Positions 25,767 to 36,500 of a stretch of DNA of 64,000 nt are shown one piece after another (positions within the stretch are counted from its first letter, which is position 1; each line of letters opens with the position of its first letter). Source of the stretch: Henricia sp. BOLD:AAB3569 (Eukaryota > Echinodermata > Asteroidea > Spinulosida > Echinasteridae); NCBI GenBank assembly GCA_037783545.1, contig JBBELK010000400.1:1-64000 (forward strand). Reading direction: 5' to 3'. The notes under the pieces were generated by a model. It did no database searches. It saw nothing but the letters and a program-made list of their open reading frames with translations, and was not told where the DNA came from. A program made the translations under genes and the position numbers.

Positions 25767-28700
25767 AAATTTCTTTGCCATTTCCCGGCGAAAGTCTGTC
25801 ATATTTTTAGAGACAAGTGCGCAATATAGAGTCTTTGGAGCATGCAAAATTTGAAGTTCGTCGGAACATTTTTCGACCTCCAAATTTGCCGACGTTTGGA
25901 CCACACTTTGACCAAAATCCCGTCCCAAACTGCCGTGTCAACGACAGTCCGAAGGACTGAGCATGCGCACGAGTCAGGAGTACACCAAAGAGGTGTGTAC
26001 AGACAGCCACAGGTTGCGGGAGCATCCAGGAAGCGCCAACCCCTTTTTTTTTCTAAACTCTGAAATTTCTCTGCCATTTCCCGGCGAAAGTCTGTCATTT
26101 TTTAGGACAAGTGCGCAATATAGAGTCTTTGGAGCATGCAAAATTTGAAGTTCGTCGGAACATTTTTCGACCTCCAAATTTGCCGACGTTTGGACCACAC
26201 TTTGACCAAAATCCCGTCCCAAACTGGGCCGTGTCAACGACAGTCCGAAGGACTGAGCATGCGCACGAGTCAGGAGTACACCAAAGAGGTGTGTACAGAC
26301 AGCCACAGGTTGCGGGAGCATCCAGGAAGCGCCAACCCCTTTTTTTCTTCTAAACTCTGAAATTTCTCTGCCATTTCCCGGCGAAAGTCTGTCAATTTTT
26401 TAGGACAAGTGCGCAATATAGAGTCTTTGGAGCATGCAAAATTTGAAGTTCGTCGGAACATTTTTCGACCTCCAAATTTGCCGACGTTTGGACCACACTT
26501 TGACCAAAATCCCGTCCCAAACTGGGCCGTGTCAACGACAGTCCGAAGGACTGAGCATGCGCACGAGTCAGGAGTACACCAAAGAGGTGTGTACAGACAG
26601 CCACAGGTTGCGGGAGCATCCAGGAAGCGCCAACCCCTTTTTTTCTTCTAAACTCTGAATTTCTCTGCCATTTCCCGGCGAAAGTCTGTCAATTTTTTAG
26701 GACAAGTGCGCAATATAGAGTCTTTGGAGCATGCAAAATTTGAAGTTCGTCGGAACATTTTTCGACCTCCAAATTTGCCGACGTTTGGACCACACTTTGA
26801 CCAAAATCCCGTCCCAAACTGGGCCGTGTCAACGACAGTCCGAAGGACTGAGCATGCGCACGAGTCAGGAGTACACCAAAGAGGTGTGTACAGACAGCCA
26901 CAGGTTGCGGGAGCATCCAGGAAGCGCCAACCCCTTTTTTTTCTAAACTCTGAAATTTCTCTGCCATTTCCGGCGAAAGTCTGTCATTTTTTTAGGACAA
27001 GTGCGCAATATAGAGTCTTTGGAGCATGCAAAATTTGAAGTTCGACGGAACATTTTTCGACCTCCAATTTGCCGACGTTTGGACCACACTTTGACCAAAA
27101 TCCCGTCCCAAACTGGGCCGTGTCAACGACAGTCCGAAGGACTGAGCATGCGCACGAGTCAGGAGTACACCAAAGAGGTGTGTACAGACAGCCACAGGTT
27201 GCGGGAGCATCCAGGAAGCGCCAACCCCTTTTTTTCTAAACTCTGAAATTTCTCTGCCATTTCCGGCGAAAGTCTGTCAATTTTTTAGGACAAGTGCGCA
27301 ATATAGAGTCTTTGGAGCATGCAAAATTTGAAGTTCGTCGGAACATTTTTCGACCTCCAAATTTGCCGACGTTTGGACCACACTTTGACCAAAATCCCGT
27401 CCCAAACTGGGCCGTGTCAACGACAGTCCGAAGGACTGAGCATGCGCACGAGTCAGGAGTACACCAAAGAGGTGTGTACAGACAGCCACAGGTTGCGGGA
27501 GCATCCAGGAAGCGCCAACCCCTTTTTTTCTCTAAACTCTGAAATTTCTCTGCCATTTCCCGGCGAAAGTCTGTCAATTTTTTAGGACAAGTGCGCAATA
27601 TAGAGTCTTTGGAGCATGCAAAATTTGAAGTTCGTCGGAACATTTTTCGACCTCCAATTTGCCGACGTTTGGACCACACTTTGACCAAAATCCCGTCCCA
27701 AACTGGGCCGTGTCAACGACAGTCCGAAGGACTGAGCATGCGCACGAGTCAGGAGTACACCAAAGAGGTGTGTACAGACAGCCACAGGTTGCGGGAGCAT
27801 CAGGAAGCGCCAACCCCTTTTTTTTCTAAACTCTGAAATTTCTCTGCCATTTCCCGGCGAAAGTCTGTCAATTTTTTAGGACAAGTGCGCAATATAGAGT
27901 CTTTGGAGCATGCAAAATTTGAAGTTCGTCGGAACATTTTCGACCTCCAAATTTGCCGACGTTTGGACCACACTTTGACCAAAATCCCGTCCCAAACTGG
28001 GCCGTGTCAACGACAGTCCGAAGGACTGAGCATGCGCACGAGTCAGGAGTACACCAAAGAGGTGTGTACAGACAGCCACAGGTTGCGGGAGCATCCAGGA
28101 AGCGCCAACCCCTTTTTTTTCTAAACTCTGAAATTTCTCTGCCATTTCCCGGCGAAAGTCTGTCCAATTTTTTAGGACAAGTGCGCAATATAGAGTCTTT
28201 GGAGCATGCAAATTTGAAGTTCGTCGGAACATTTTTCGACCTCCAAATTTGCCGACGTTTGGACCACACTTTGACCAAATCCCGTCCCAAACTGGGCCGT
28301 GTCAACGACAGTCCGAAGGACTGAGCATGCGCACGAGTCAGGAGTACACCAAAGAGGTGTGTACAGACAGCCACAGGTTGCGGGAGCATCCAGGAAGCGC
28401 CAACCCCTTTTTTTTCTAAACTCTGAAATTTCTCTGCCATTTCCCGGCGAAAGTCTGTCAATTTTTTAGGACAAGTGCGCAATATAGAGTCTTTGGAGCA
28501 TGCAAAATTTGAAGTTCGTCGGAACATTTTTCGACCTCCAAATTTGCCGACGTTTGGACCACACTTTGACCAAAATCCCGTCCCAAACTGGGCCGTGTCA
28601 ACGACAGTCCGAAGGACTGAGCATGCGCACGAGTCAGGAGTACACCAAAGAGGTGTGTACAGACAGCCACAGGTTGCGGGAGCATCCAGGAAGCGCCAAC

Positions 28701-29342
28701 CCCTTTTGTTTTCTAACTCTGAAATTTCTCTGCCATTTCCCGGCGAAAGTCTGTCATTTTTTTAGGACAAGTGCGCAATATAGAGTCTTTGGAGCATGCA
28801 ACATTTGAAGTTCGACGGAACATTTTTCGACCTCCAAATTTGCCGACGTTTGGACCACACTTTGACCAAAATCCCGTCCCAAACTGGGCCGTGTCAACGA
28901 CAGTCCGAAGGACTGAGCATGCGCACGAGTCAGGAGTACACCAAAGAGGTGTGTACAGACAGCCACATGTTGCGGGAGCATCCAGGAAGCGCCAACCCCT
29001 TTTTTTCTAAACTCTGAAATTTCTCTGCCATTTCCCGGCGAAAGTCTGTCAATTTTTTAGGACAAGTGCGCAATATAGAGTCTTTGGAGCATGCAAAATT
29101 GAAGTTCGTCGGAACATTTTTCGACCTCCAAATTTGCCGACGTTTGGACCACACTTTGACCAAAATCCGTCCCAAACTGCCGTGTCAACGACAGTCCGAA
29201 GGACTGAGCATGCGCACGAGTCAGGAGTACACCAAAGAGGTGTGTACAGACAGCCACAGGTTGCGGGAGCATCCAGAAGCGCCAACCCCTTTTTTCTAAA
29301 CTCTGAAATTTCTCTGCCATTTCCCGGCGAAAGTCTGTCAAT

Positions 29343-29585
29343 TTTTTAGGACAAGTGCGCAATATAGAGTCTTTGGAGCATGCAACATTTGAGTTGTCGG
29401 ACCTCCAAATTTGCCGACGTTTGGACCACACTTTGACCAAAATCCCGTCCCAAACTGGGCCGTGTCAACGACAGTCCGAAGGACTGAGCATGCGCACGAG
29501 TCAGGAGTACACCAAAGAGGTGTGTACAGACAGCCACAGGTTGCGGGAGCATCCAGGAAGCGCCAACCCCTTTTTTTCTAAACTC
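29343..29585 (+). repeat. shortened monomer with 11-bp deletion
   Basis: GTCGG is joined directly to ACCTCC near 29399-29400, removing the AACATTTTTCG segment. Two further single-base losses lie just upstream (GAGTTGTCGG for GAAGTTCGTCGG). The change abolishes the stretch between the CGTCGG and CCGACG arms. It is unique in the window. Confidence 0.85.
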
Positions 29586-32500
29586 TGAAATTTCTCTGCC
29601 ATTTCCCGGCGAAAGTCTGCAATTTTTTAGGACAAGTGCGCAATATAGAGTCTTTGGAGCATGCAAAATTTGAAGTTCGTCGGAACATTTTTCGACCTCC
29701 AAATTTGCCGACGTTTGGAACCACACTTTGACCAAAATCCCGTCCCAAACTGGGCCGTGTCAACGACAGTCCGAAGGACTGAGCATGCGCACGAGTCAGG
29801 AGTACACCAAAGAGGTGTGTACAGACAGCCACAGGTTGCGGGAGCATCCAGGAAGCGCCAACCCCTTTTTTTCTAAACTCTGAAATTTCTCTGCATTTCC
29901 CGGCGAAAGTCTGTCAATTTTTTAGGACAAGTGCGCAATATAGAGTCTTTGGAGCATGCAAAATTTGAAGTTCGTCGGAACATTTTCGACCTCCAAATTT
30001 GCCGACGTTTGGACCACACTTTGACCAAAATCCCGTCCCAAACTGGGCCGTGTCAACGACAGTCCGAAGGACTGAGCATGCGCACGAGTCAGGAGTACAC
30101 CAAAGAGGTGTGTACAGACAGCACAGGTTGCGGGAGCATCCAGGAAGCGCCAACCCCTTTTTTTTCTAAACTCTGAAATTTCTCTGCCATTTCCCGCGAA
30201 AGTCTGTCAATTTTTTAGGACAAGTGCGCAATATAGAGTCTTTGGAGCATGCAAATTTGAAGTTCGTCGGAACATTTTTCGACCTCCAAATTTGCCGACG
30301 TTTGGACCACACTTTGACCAAAATCCCGTCCCAAACTGGCCGTGTCAACGACAGTCCGAAGGACTGAGCATGCGCACGAGTCAGGAGTACACCAAAGAGG
30401 TGTGTACAGACAGCCACAGGTTGCGGGAGCATCCAGGAAGCGCCAACCCCTTTTTTTCTTCTAAACTCTGAAATTTCTCTGCCATTTCCCGGCGAAAGTC
30501 TGTCAATTTTTTAGGACAAGTGCGCAATATAGAGTCTTTGGAGCATGCAAAATTTGAAGTTCGTCGGAACATTTTTCGACCTCCAAATTTGCCGACGTTT
30601 GGACCACACTTTGACCAAAATCCCGTCCCAAACTGGGCCGTGTCAACGACAGTCCGAAGGACTGAGCATGCGCACGAGTCAGGAGTACACCAAAGAGGTG
30701 TGTACAGACAGCCACAGGTTGCGGGAGCATCCAGGGAAGCGCCAACCCCTTTGTTTTCTAAACTCTGAAATTTCTCTGCCATTTCCCGGCGAAAGTCTGT
30801 CAATTTTTTAGGACAAAGTGCGCAATATAGAGTCTTTGGAGCATGCAAAATTTGAAGTTCGTCGGAACATTTTTCGACCTCCAAATTTGCCGACGTTTGG
30901 ACCACACTTTGACCAAAATCCCGTCCCAAACTGGGCCGTGTCAACGACAGTCCGAAGGACTGAGCATGCGCACGAGTCAGGAGTACACCAAAGAGGTGTG
31001 TACAGACAGCCACAGGTTGCGGGAGCATCCAGGAAGCGCCAACCCCTTTTTTTTCTAAACTCTGAAATTTCTCTGCATTTCCGGCGAAAGTCTGTCAATT
31101 TTTTAGGACAAGTGCGCATATAGAGTCTTTGGAGCATGCAAAATTTGAAGTTCGTCGGAACATTTTTCGACCTCCAAATTTGCCGACGTTTGGACCACAC
31201 TTTGACCAAAATCCCGTCCCAAACTGCCGTGTCAACGACAGTCCGAAGGACTGAGCATGCGCACGAGTCAGGAGTACACCAAAGAGGTGTGTACAGACAG
31301 CCACAGGTTGCGGGAGCATCCAGGAAGCGCCAACCCCTTTTTTTCTTCTAAACTCTGAAATTTCTCTGCCATTTCCCGGCGAAAGTCTGTCAATTTTTTA
31401 GGACAATGTGCGCAATATAGAGTCTTTGGAGCATGCAAAATTTGAAGTTCGTCGGAACATTTTTCGACCTCCAAATTTGCCGACGTTTGGACCACACTTT
31501 GACCAAAATCCCGTCCCAAACTGGGCCGTGTCAACGACAGTCCGAAGGACTGAGCATGCGCACGAGTCAGGAGTACACCAAAGAGGTGTGTACAGACAGC
31601 CACAGGTTGCGGGAGCATCCAGGAAGCGCCAACCCTTTGTTTTTCTAAACTCTGAAATTTCTCTGCCATTTCCCGGCGAAAGTCTGTCAATTTTTTAGGA
31701 CAAGTGCGCAATATAGAGTCTTTGGAGCATGCAAAATTTGAAGTTCGTCGAACATTTTTCGACCTCCAAATTTGCCGACGTTTGGACCACACTTTGACCA
31801 AAATCCCGTCCCAAACTGGCCGTGTCAACGACAGTCCGAAGGACTGAGCATGCGCACGAGTCAGGAGTACACCAAAGAGGTGTGTACAGACAGCCACAGG
31901 TTGCGGGAGCATCCAGGAAGCGCCAACCCCTTTTTTTCTTCTAAACTCTGAAATTTCTCTGCCATTTCCCGGCGAAAGTCTGTCAATTTTTTAGGACAAG
32001 TGCGCAATATAGAGTCTTTGGAGCATGCAAAATTTGAAGTTCGTCGGAACATTTTTCGACCTCCAAATTTGCCGACGTTTGGACCACACTTTGACCAAAA
32101 TCCCGTCCCAAACTGGGCCGTGTCAACGACAGTCCGAAGGACTGAGCATGCGCACGAGTCAGGAGTACACCAAAGAGGTGTGTACAGACAGCCACAGGTT
32201 GCGGGAGCATCCAGGAAGCGCCAACCCCTTTGTTTTCTAAACTCTGAAATTTCTCTGCCATTTCCCGGCGAAAGTCTGTCAATTTTTTAGGACAAGTGCG
32301 CAATATAGAGTCTTTGGAGCATGCAAAATTTGAAGTTCGTCGGAACATTTTTCGACCTCCAAATTTGCCGACGTTTGGACCACACTTTGACCAAAATCCC
32401 GTCCCAAACTGGGCCGTGTCAACGACAGTCCGAAGGACTGAGCATGCGCACGAGTCAGGAGTACACCAAAGAGGTGTGTACAGACAGCCACAGGTTGCGG

Positions 32501-33211
32501 GAGCATCCAGGAAGCGCCAACCCCTTTTTTTTCTAAACTCTGAAATTTCTCTGCCATTTCCCGGCGAAAGTCTGTCAATTTTTTAGGACAAGTGCGCAAT
32601 ATAGAGTCTTTGGAGCATGCAAAATTTGAAGTTCGTCGGAACATTTTTCGACCTCCAAATTTGCCGACGTTTGGACCACACTTTGACCAAAATCCCGTCC
32701 CAAACTGGCCGTGTCAACGACAGTCCGAAGGACTGAGCATGCGCACGAGTCAGGAGTACACCAAAGAGGTGTGTACAGACAGCCACAGGTTGCGGGAGCA
32801 TCCAGGAAGCGCCAACCCCTTTTTTTCTTCTAAACTCTGAAATTTCTCTGCCATTTCACCGGCGAAAGTCTGTCAATTTGTTAGGACAAGTGCGCAATAT
32901 AGAGTCTTTGGAGCATGCAAAATTTGAAGTTCGTCGGAACATTTTTCGACCTCCAAATTTGCCGACGTTTGGACCACACTTTGACCAAAATCCCGTCCCA
33001 AACTGGGCCGTGTCAACGACAGTCCGAAGGACTGAGCATGCGCACGAGTCAGGAGTACACCAAGAGGTGTGTACAGACAGCCACAGGTTGCGGGAGCATC
33101 CAGGAAGCGCCAACCCCTTTGTTTTCTAAACTCTGAAATTTCTCTGCATTTCCCGGCGAAAGTCTGTCAATTTTTTAGGACAAGTGCGCAATATAGAGTC
33201 TTTGGAGCATG

Positions 33212-33223
33212 CAAAATTTGAAG
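33212..33223 (+). repeat. SINE target-site duplication, left copy
   Basis: CAAAATTTGAAG, identical to 33511-33522. The first C could belong to the duplication or to the tail on the right side, so the duplication is 11 or 12 bp. It is ordinary monomer sequence (positions 78-89), which shows where the element entered. Confidence 0.93.
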
Positions 33224-33234
33224 GGCGGTCGGGT

Positions 33235-33245
33235 TGGCGTACGGG
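33235..33245 (+). promoter_or_regulatory. SINE Pol III box A
   Basis: TGGCGTACGGG fits the tRNA A-box pattern TRGYNNARNNG except at one purine position. It lies 12 bp inside the 5' end, as in tRNA genes, and 33 bp upstream of box B. Confidence 0.8.
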
Positions 33246-33278
33246 TTCTTTCCCTCGCCTTTCACCTCTGGGGTCCCG

Positions 33279-33289
33279 GGTTCGAATCC
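33279..33289 (+). promoter_or_regulatory. SINE Pol III box B
   Basis: GGTTCGAATCC is an exact match to the B-box consensus GGTTCGANTCC. The flanking CCCGG and CGGGG can form most of a T-arm stem, with one mismatch, which supports a tRNA origin of the head. Confidence 0.92.
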
Positions 33290-33452
33290 GGGGCGTGTAT
33301 GTGGATTGGGTTTGCAGTCCTACTTGACCGCGTGGTTTTCCCCTGGGGCATTTCTCTGGGGTTTTCCTCCCACTTCTAAAACTGCAACTCCTTCTTCGTC
33401 ATCTCAAGTTGATAAAAAACTAGTATAGTTAAAAGCTAAAACCGTATAGTTG

Positions 33453-33487
33453 ATGGCATAAAGGGCCTTAGTTGCCGAAGATGCCAT
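33453..33487 (+). other. 3' inverted repeat of the SINE
   Basis: ATGGCAT (33453-33459) and ATGCCAT (33481-33487) form a 7-bp perfect stem around a 21-base loop, ending 7 bp before the ACA tail. Many SINEs share a 3' stem-loop with the LINE whose reverse transcriptase copies them. This hairpin is the natural candidate for that role, by inference only. Confidence 0.6.
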
Positions 33488-33494
33488 AAAATAT

Positions 33495-33512
33495 ACAACA
33501 ACAACAACAACA
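33495..33512 (+). repeat. (ACA)n tail of the SINE
   Basis: Six ACA triplets in a row at the 3' end, merging into the right target duplication. A short tandem-repeat tail instead of poly(A) is typical of SINEs mobilised by CR1/L2- or RTE-like LINEs rather than L1-like ones. The partner here cannot be identified. Confidence 0.85.
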
Positions 33513-33522
33513 AAATTTGAAG
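33511..33522 (+). repeat. SINE target-site duplication, right copy
   Basis: CAAAATTTGAAG, identical to 33212-33223, followed at once by TTCGTCGGAAC, the normal continuation of the satellite monomer. Confidence 0.93.
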
Positions 33523-36500
33523 TTCGTCGGAACATTTTTCGACCTCCAAATTTGCCGACGTTTGGACCACACTTTGACCAAAATCCCGTCCCAAACTGCC
33601 GTGTCAACGACAGTCCGAAGGACTGAGCATGCGCACGAGTCAGGAGTACACCAAAGAGTGTGTACAGACAGCCACAGGTTGCGGGAGCATCCAGGAAGCG
33701 CCAACCCCTTTTTTTTCTTCTAAACTCTGAAATTTCTCTGCCATTTCCCGGCGAAAGTCTGTAAATTTTTTAGGACAAGTGCGCAATATAGAGTCTTTGG
33801 AGCATGCAAAATTTGAAGTTCGTCGGAACATTTTTCGACCTCCAAATTTGCCGACGTTTGGACCACACTTTGACCAAAATCCCGTCCCAAACTGGGCCGT
33901 GTCAACAACAGTCCGAAGGACTGAGCATGCGCACGAGTCAGGAGTACACCAAAGAGGTGTGTACAGACAGCCACAGGTTGCGGGAGCATCCAGGAAGCGC
34001 CAACCCCTTTGTTTTCTAAACTCTGAAATTTCTCTGCCATTTCCCGGCGAAAGTCTGTCAATTTTTTAGGACAAGTGCGCAATATAGAGTCTTTGGAGCA
34101 TGCAAAATTTGAAGTTCGTCGGAACATTTTTCGACCTCCAAATTTGCCGACGTTTGGACCACACTTTGACCAAAATCCCGTCCCAAACTGGGCCGTGTCA
34201 ACGACAGTCCGAAGGACTGAGCATGCGCACGAGTCAGGAGTACACCAAAGAGGTGTGTACAGACAGCCACAGGTTGCGGGAGCATCCAGGAAGCGCCAAC
34301 CCCTTTTTTTTCTAAACTCTGAAATTTCTCTGCCATTTCCCGGCGAAAGTCTGTCAATTTTTTAGGACAAGTGCGCAATATAGAGTCTTTGGAGCATGCA
34401 AAATTTGAAGTTCGTCGGAAAATTTTTCGACCTCCAAATTTGCCGACGTTTGGACCACACTTTGACCAAAATCCCGTCCCAAACTGGGCCGTGTCAACAA
34501 CAGTCCGAAGGTCTGAGCATGCGCACGAGTCAGGAGTACACCAAAGAGGTGTGTACAGACAGCCACAGGTTGCGGGAGCATCCAGGAAGCGCCAACCCCT
34601 TTTTTTCCTAAACTCTGAAATTTCTCTGCCATTTCCCGGCGAAAGTCTGTCAATTTTTTAGGACAAGTGCGCAATATAGAGTCTTTGGAGCATGCAAAAT
34701 TTGAAGTTCGTCGGAACATTTTTCGACCTCCAAATTTGCCGACGTTTGGACCACACTTTGACCAAAATCCCGTCCCAAACTGGGCCGTGTCAACGACAGT
34801 CCGAAGGACTGAGCATGCGCACGAGTCAGGAGTACACCAAAGAGGTGTGTACAGACAGCCACAGGTTGCGGGAGCATCCAGGAAGCGCCAACCCCTTTTT
34901 TTTCTAAACTCTGAAATTTCTCTGCCATTTCCCGGCGAAAGTCTGTCAATTTTTTAGGACAAGTGCGCAATATAGAGTCTTTGGAGCATGCAAAATTTGA
35001 AGTTCGTCGGAACATTTTTCGACCTCCAAATTTGCCGACGTTTGGACCACACTTTGACCAAAATCCCGTCCCAAACTGGGCCGTGTCAACGACAGTCCGA
35101 AGGACTGAGCATGCGCACGAGTCAGGAGTACACCAAAAAGGTGTGTACAGACAGCCACAGGTTGCGGGAGCATCCAGGAAGCGCCAACCCATTTTTTTCT
35201 AAACTCTGAAATTTCTCTGCCATTTCCCGGCGAAAGTCTGTCAATTTGTTAGGACAAGTGCGCAATATAGAGTCTTTGGAGCATGCAAAATTTGAAGTTC
35301 GTCGGAACATTTTTCGACCTCCAAATTTGCCGACGTTTGGACCACACTTTGACCAAAATCCCGTCCCAAACTGGCCGTGTCAACGACAGTCCGAAGGACT
35401 GAGCATGCGCACGAGTCAGGAGTACACCAAAGAGGTGTGTACAGACAGCCACAGGTTGCGGGAGCATCCAGGAAGCGCCAACCCCTTTGTTTTCTAAACT
35501 CTGAAATTTCTCTGCCATTTCCCGGCGAAAGTCTGTCAATTTTTTAGGACAAGTGCGCAATATAGAGTCTTTGGAGCATGCAAAATTTGAAGTTCGTCGG
35601 AACATTTTTCGACCTCCAAATTTGCCGACGTTTGGACCACACTTTGACCAAAATCCCGTCCCAAACTGGGCCGTGTCAACGACAGTCCGAAGGACTGAGC
35701 ATGCGCACGAGTCAGGAGTACACCAAAGAGGTGTGTACAGACAGCCACAGGTTGCGGGAGCATCCAGGAAGCGCCAACCCCTTTTTTTCTAAACTCTGAA
35801 ATTTCTCTGCCATTTCCCGGCGAAAGTCTGTCAATTTTTTAGGACAAGTGCGCAATATAGAGTCTTTGGAGCATGCAAAATTTGAAGTTCGTCGGAACAT
35901 TTTTCGACCTCCAATTTGCCGACGTTTGGACCACACTTTGACCAAAATCCCGTCCCAAACTGGGCCGTGTCAACGACAGTCCGAAGGACTGAGCATGCGC
36001 ACGAGTCAGGAGTACACCAAAGAGGTGTGTACAGACAGCCACAGGTTGCGGGAGCATCCAGGAAGCGCCAACCCCTTTTTTTTCTAAACTCTGAAATTTC
36101 TCTGCCATTTCCCGGCGAAAGTCTGTCAATTTTTTAGGACAAGTGCGCAATGTAGAGTCTTTGGAGCATGCAAAATTTGAAGTTCGTCGGAACATTTTTC
36201 GACCTCCAAATTTGCCGACGTTTGGACCACACTTTGACCAAAATCCCGTCCCAAACTGGGCCGTGTCAACGACAGTCCGAAGGACTGAGCATGCGCACGA
36301 GTCAGGAGTACACCAAAGAGGTGTGTACAGACAGCCACAGGTTGCGGGAGCATCCAGGAAGCGCCAACCCCTTTTTTTTCTAAACTCTGAAATTTCTCTG
36401 CCATTTCCCGGCGAAAGTCTGTCAATTTTTTAGGACAAGTGCGCAATATAGAGTCTTTGGAGCATGCAAAATTTGAAGTTCGTCGGAACATTTTTCGACC

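Larger units (their letters stand above)
1..33223 (+). repeat. 296-bp satellite array, left arm
   Basis: Uninterrupted head-to-tail array of about 112 monomers, all in the same orientation. The sequence shows the same landmarks about every 296 bp: AAATTTCTCTGCC, GTGCGCAATATAGAG, TTCGTCGGAAC, CAGTCCGAAGGACTG, GCATGCGCACGAG, and a CCCC-T(7-9) run. Most copies differ from consensus by a few bases. Recurrent variants include loss of GG in AACTGGGCCG, GCGAAATTT for GCAAAATTT, CATTTTTTTAGG for CAATTTTTTAGG, and T-run length changes. No non-satellite sequence is present, so there is no gene in this stretch. The window opens inside the array, so its left limit is unknown. Function is not shown by sequence; satellites of this kind are commonly centromeric, pericentromeric or subtelomeric heterochromatin. 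Confidence 0.98.
33224..33511 (+). mobile_element. tRNA-derived SINE inserted in the satellite
   Basis: About 288 bp of sequence unrelated to the satellite, flanked by the 12-bp duplication. The head, roughly 33224-33300, has tRNA-like Pol III boxes A and B at normal spacing. The body includes a block at 33332-33372 with TGGTTTTCCCC and GGGGTTTTCCTCCCAC, of a type seen in conserved central domains of invertebrate SINEs. The 3' part has a direct repeat GTATAGTT (33423-33430 and 33444-33451), an inverted repeat (ATGGCAT/ATGCCAT) and an (ACA)n tail. There is no reverse transcriptase, so it is non-autonomous and was mobilised by a LINE. It is the only copy in 64 kb. The interrupted monomer is otherwise complete, so the insertion was clean. 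The family name is not known to me. Confidence 0.92.

Noticed and set aside
33224-33300. A functional tRNA gene
   Set aside because: The A and B boxes are present, but I could not form complete acceptor and anticodon stems, and the sequence continues into a SINE body, ACA tail and target duplication.
33234-33428. A 64-codon plus-strand ORF within the insertion
   Set aside because: It lies wholly inside the tRNA-derived SINE, overlaps both Pol III boxes and has no recognisable domain.
33180-33530. Assembly join of unrelated sequence at 33.2 kb
   Set aside because: The perfect 12-bp target duplication and exact resumption of the same monomer are what retrotransposition produces, not a misjoin.
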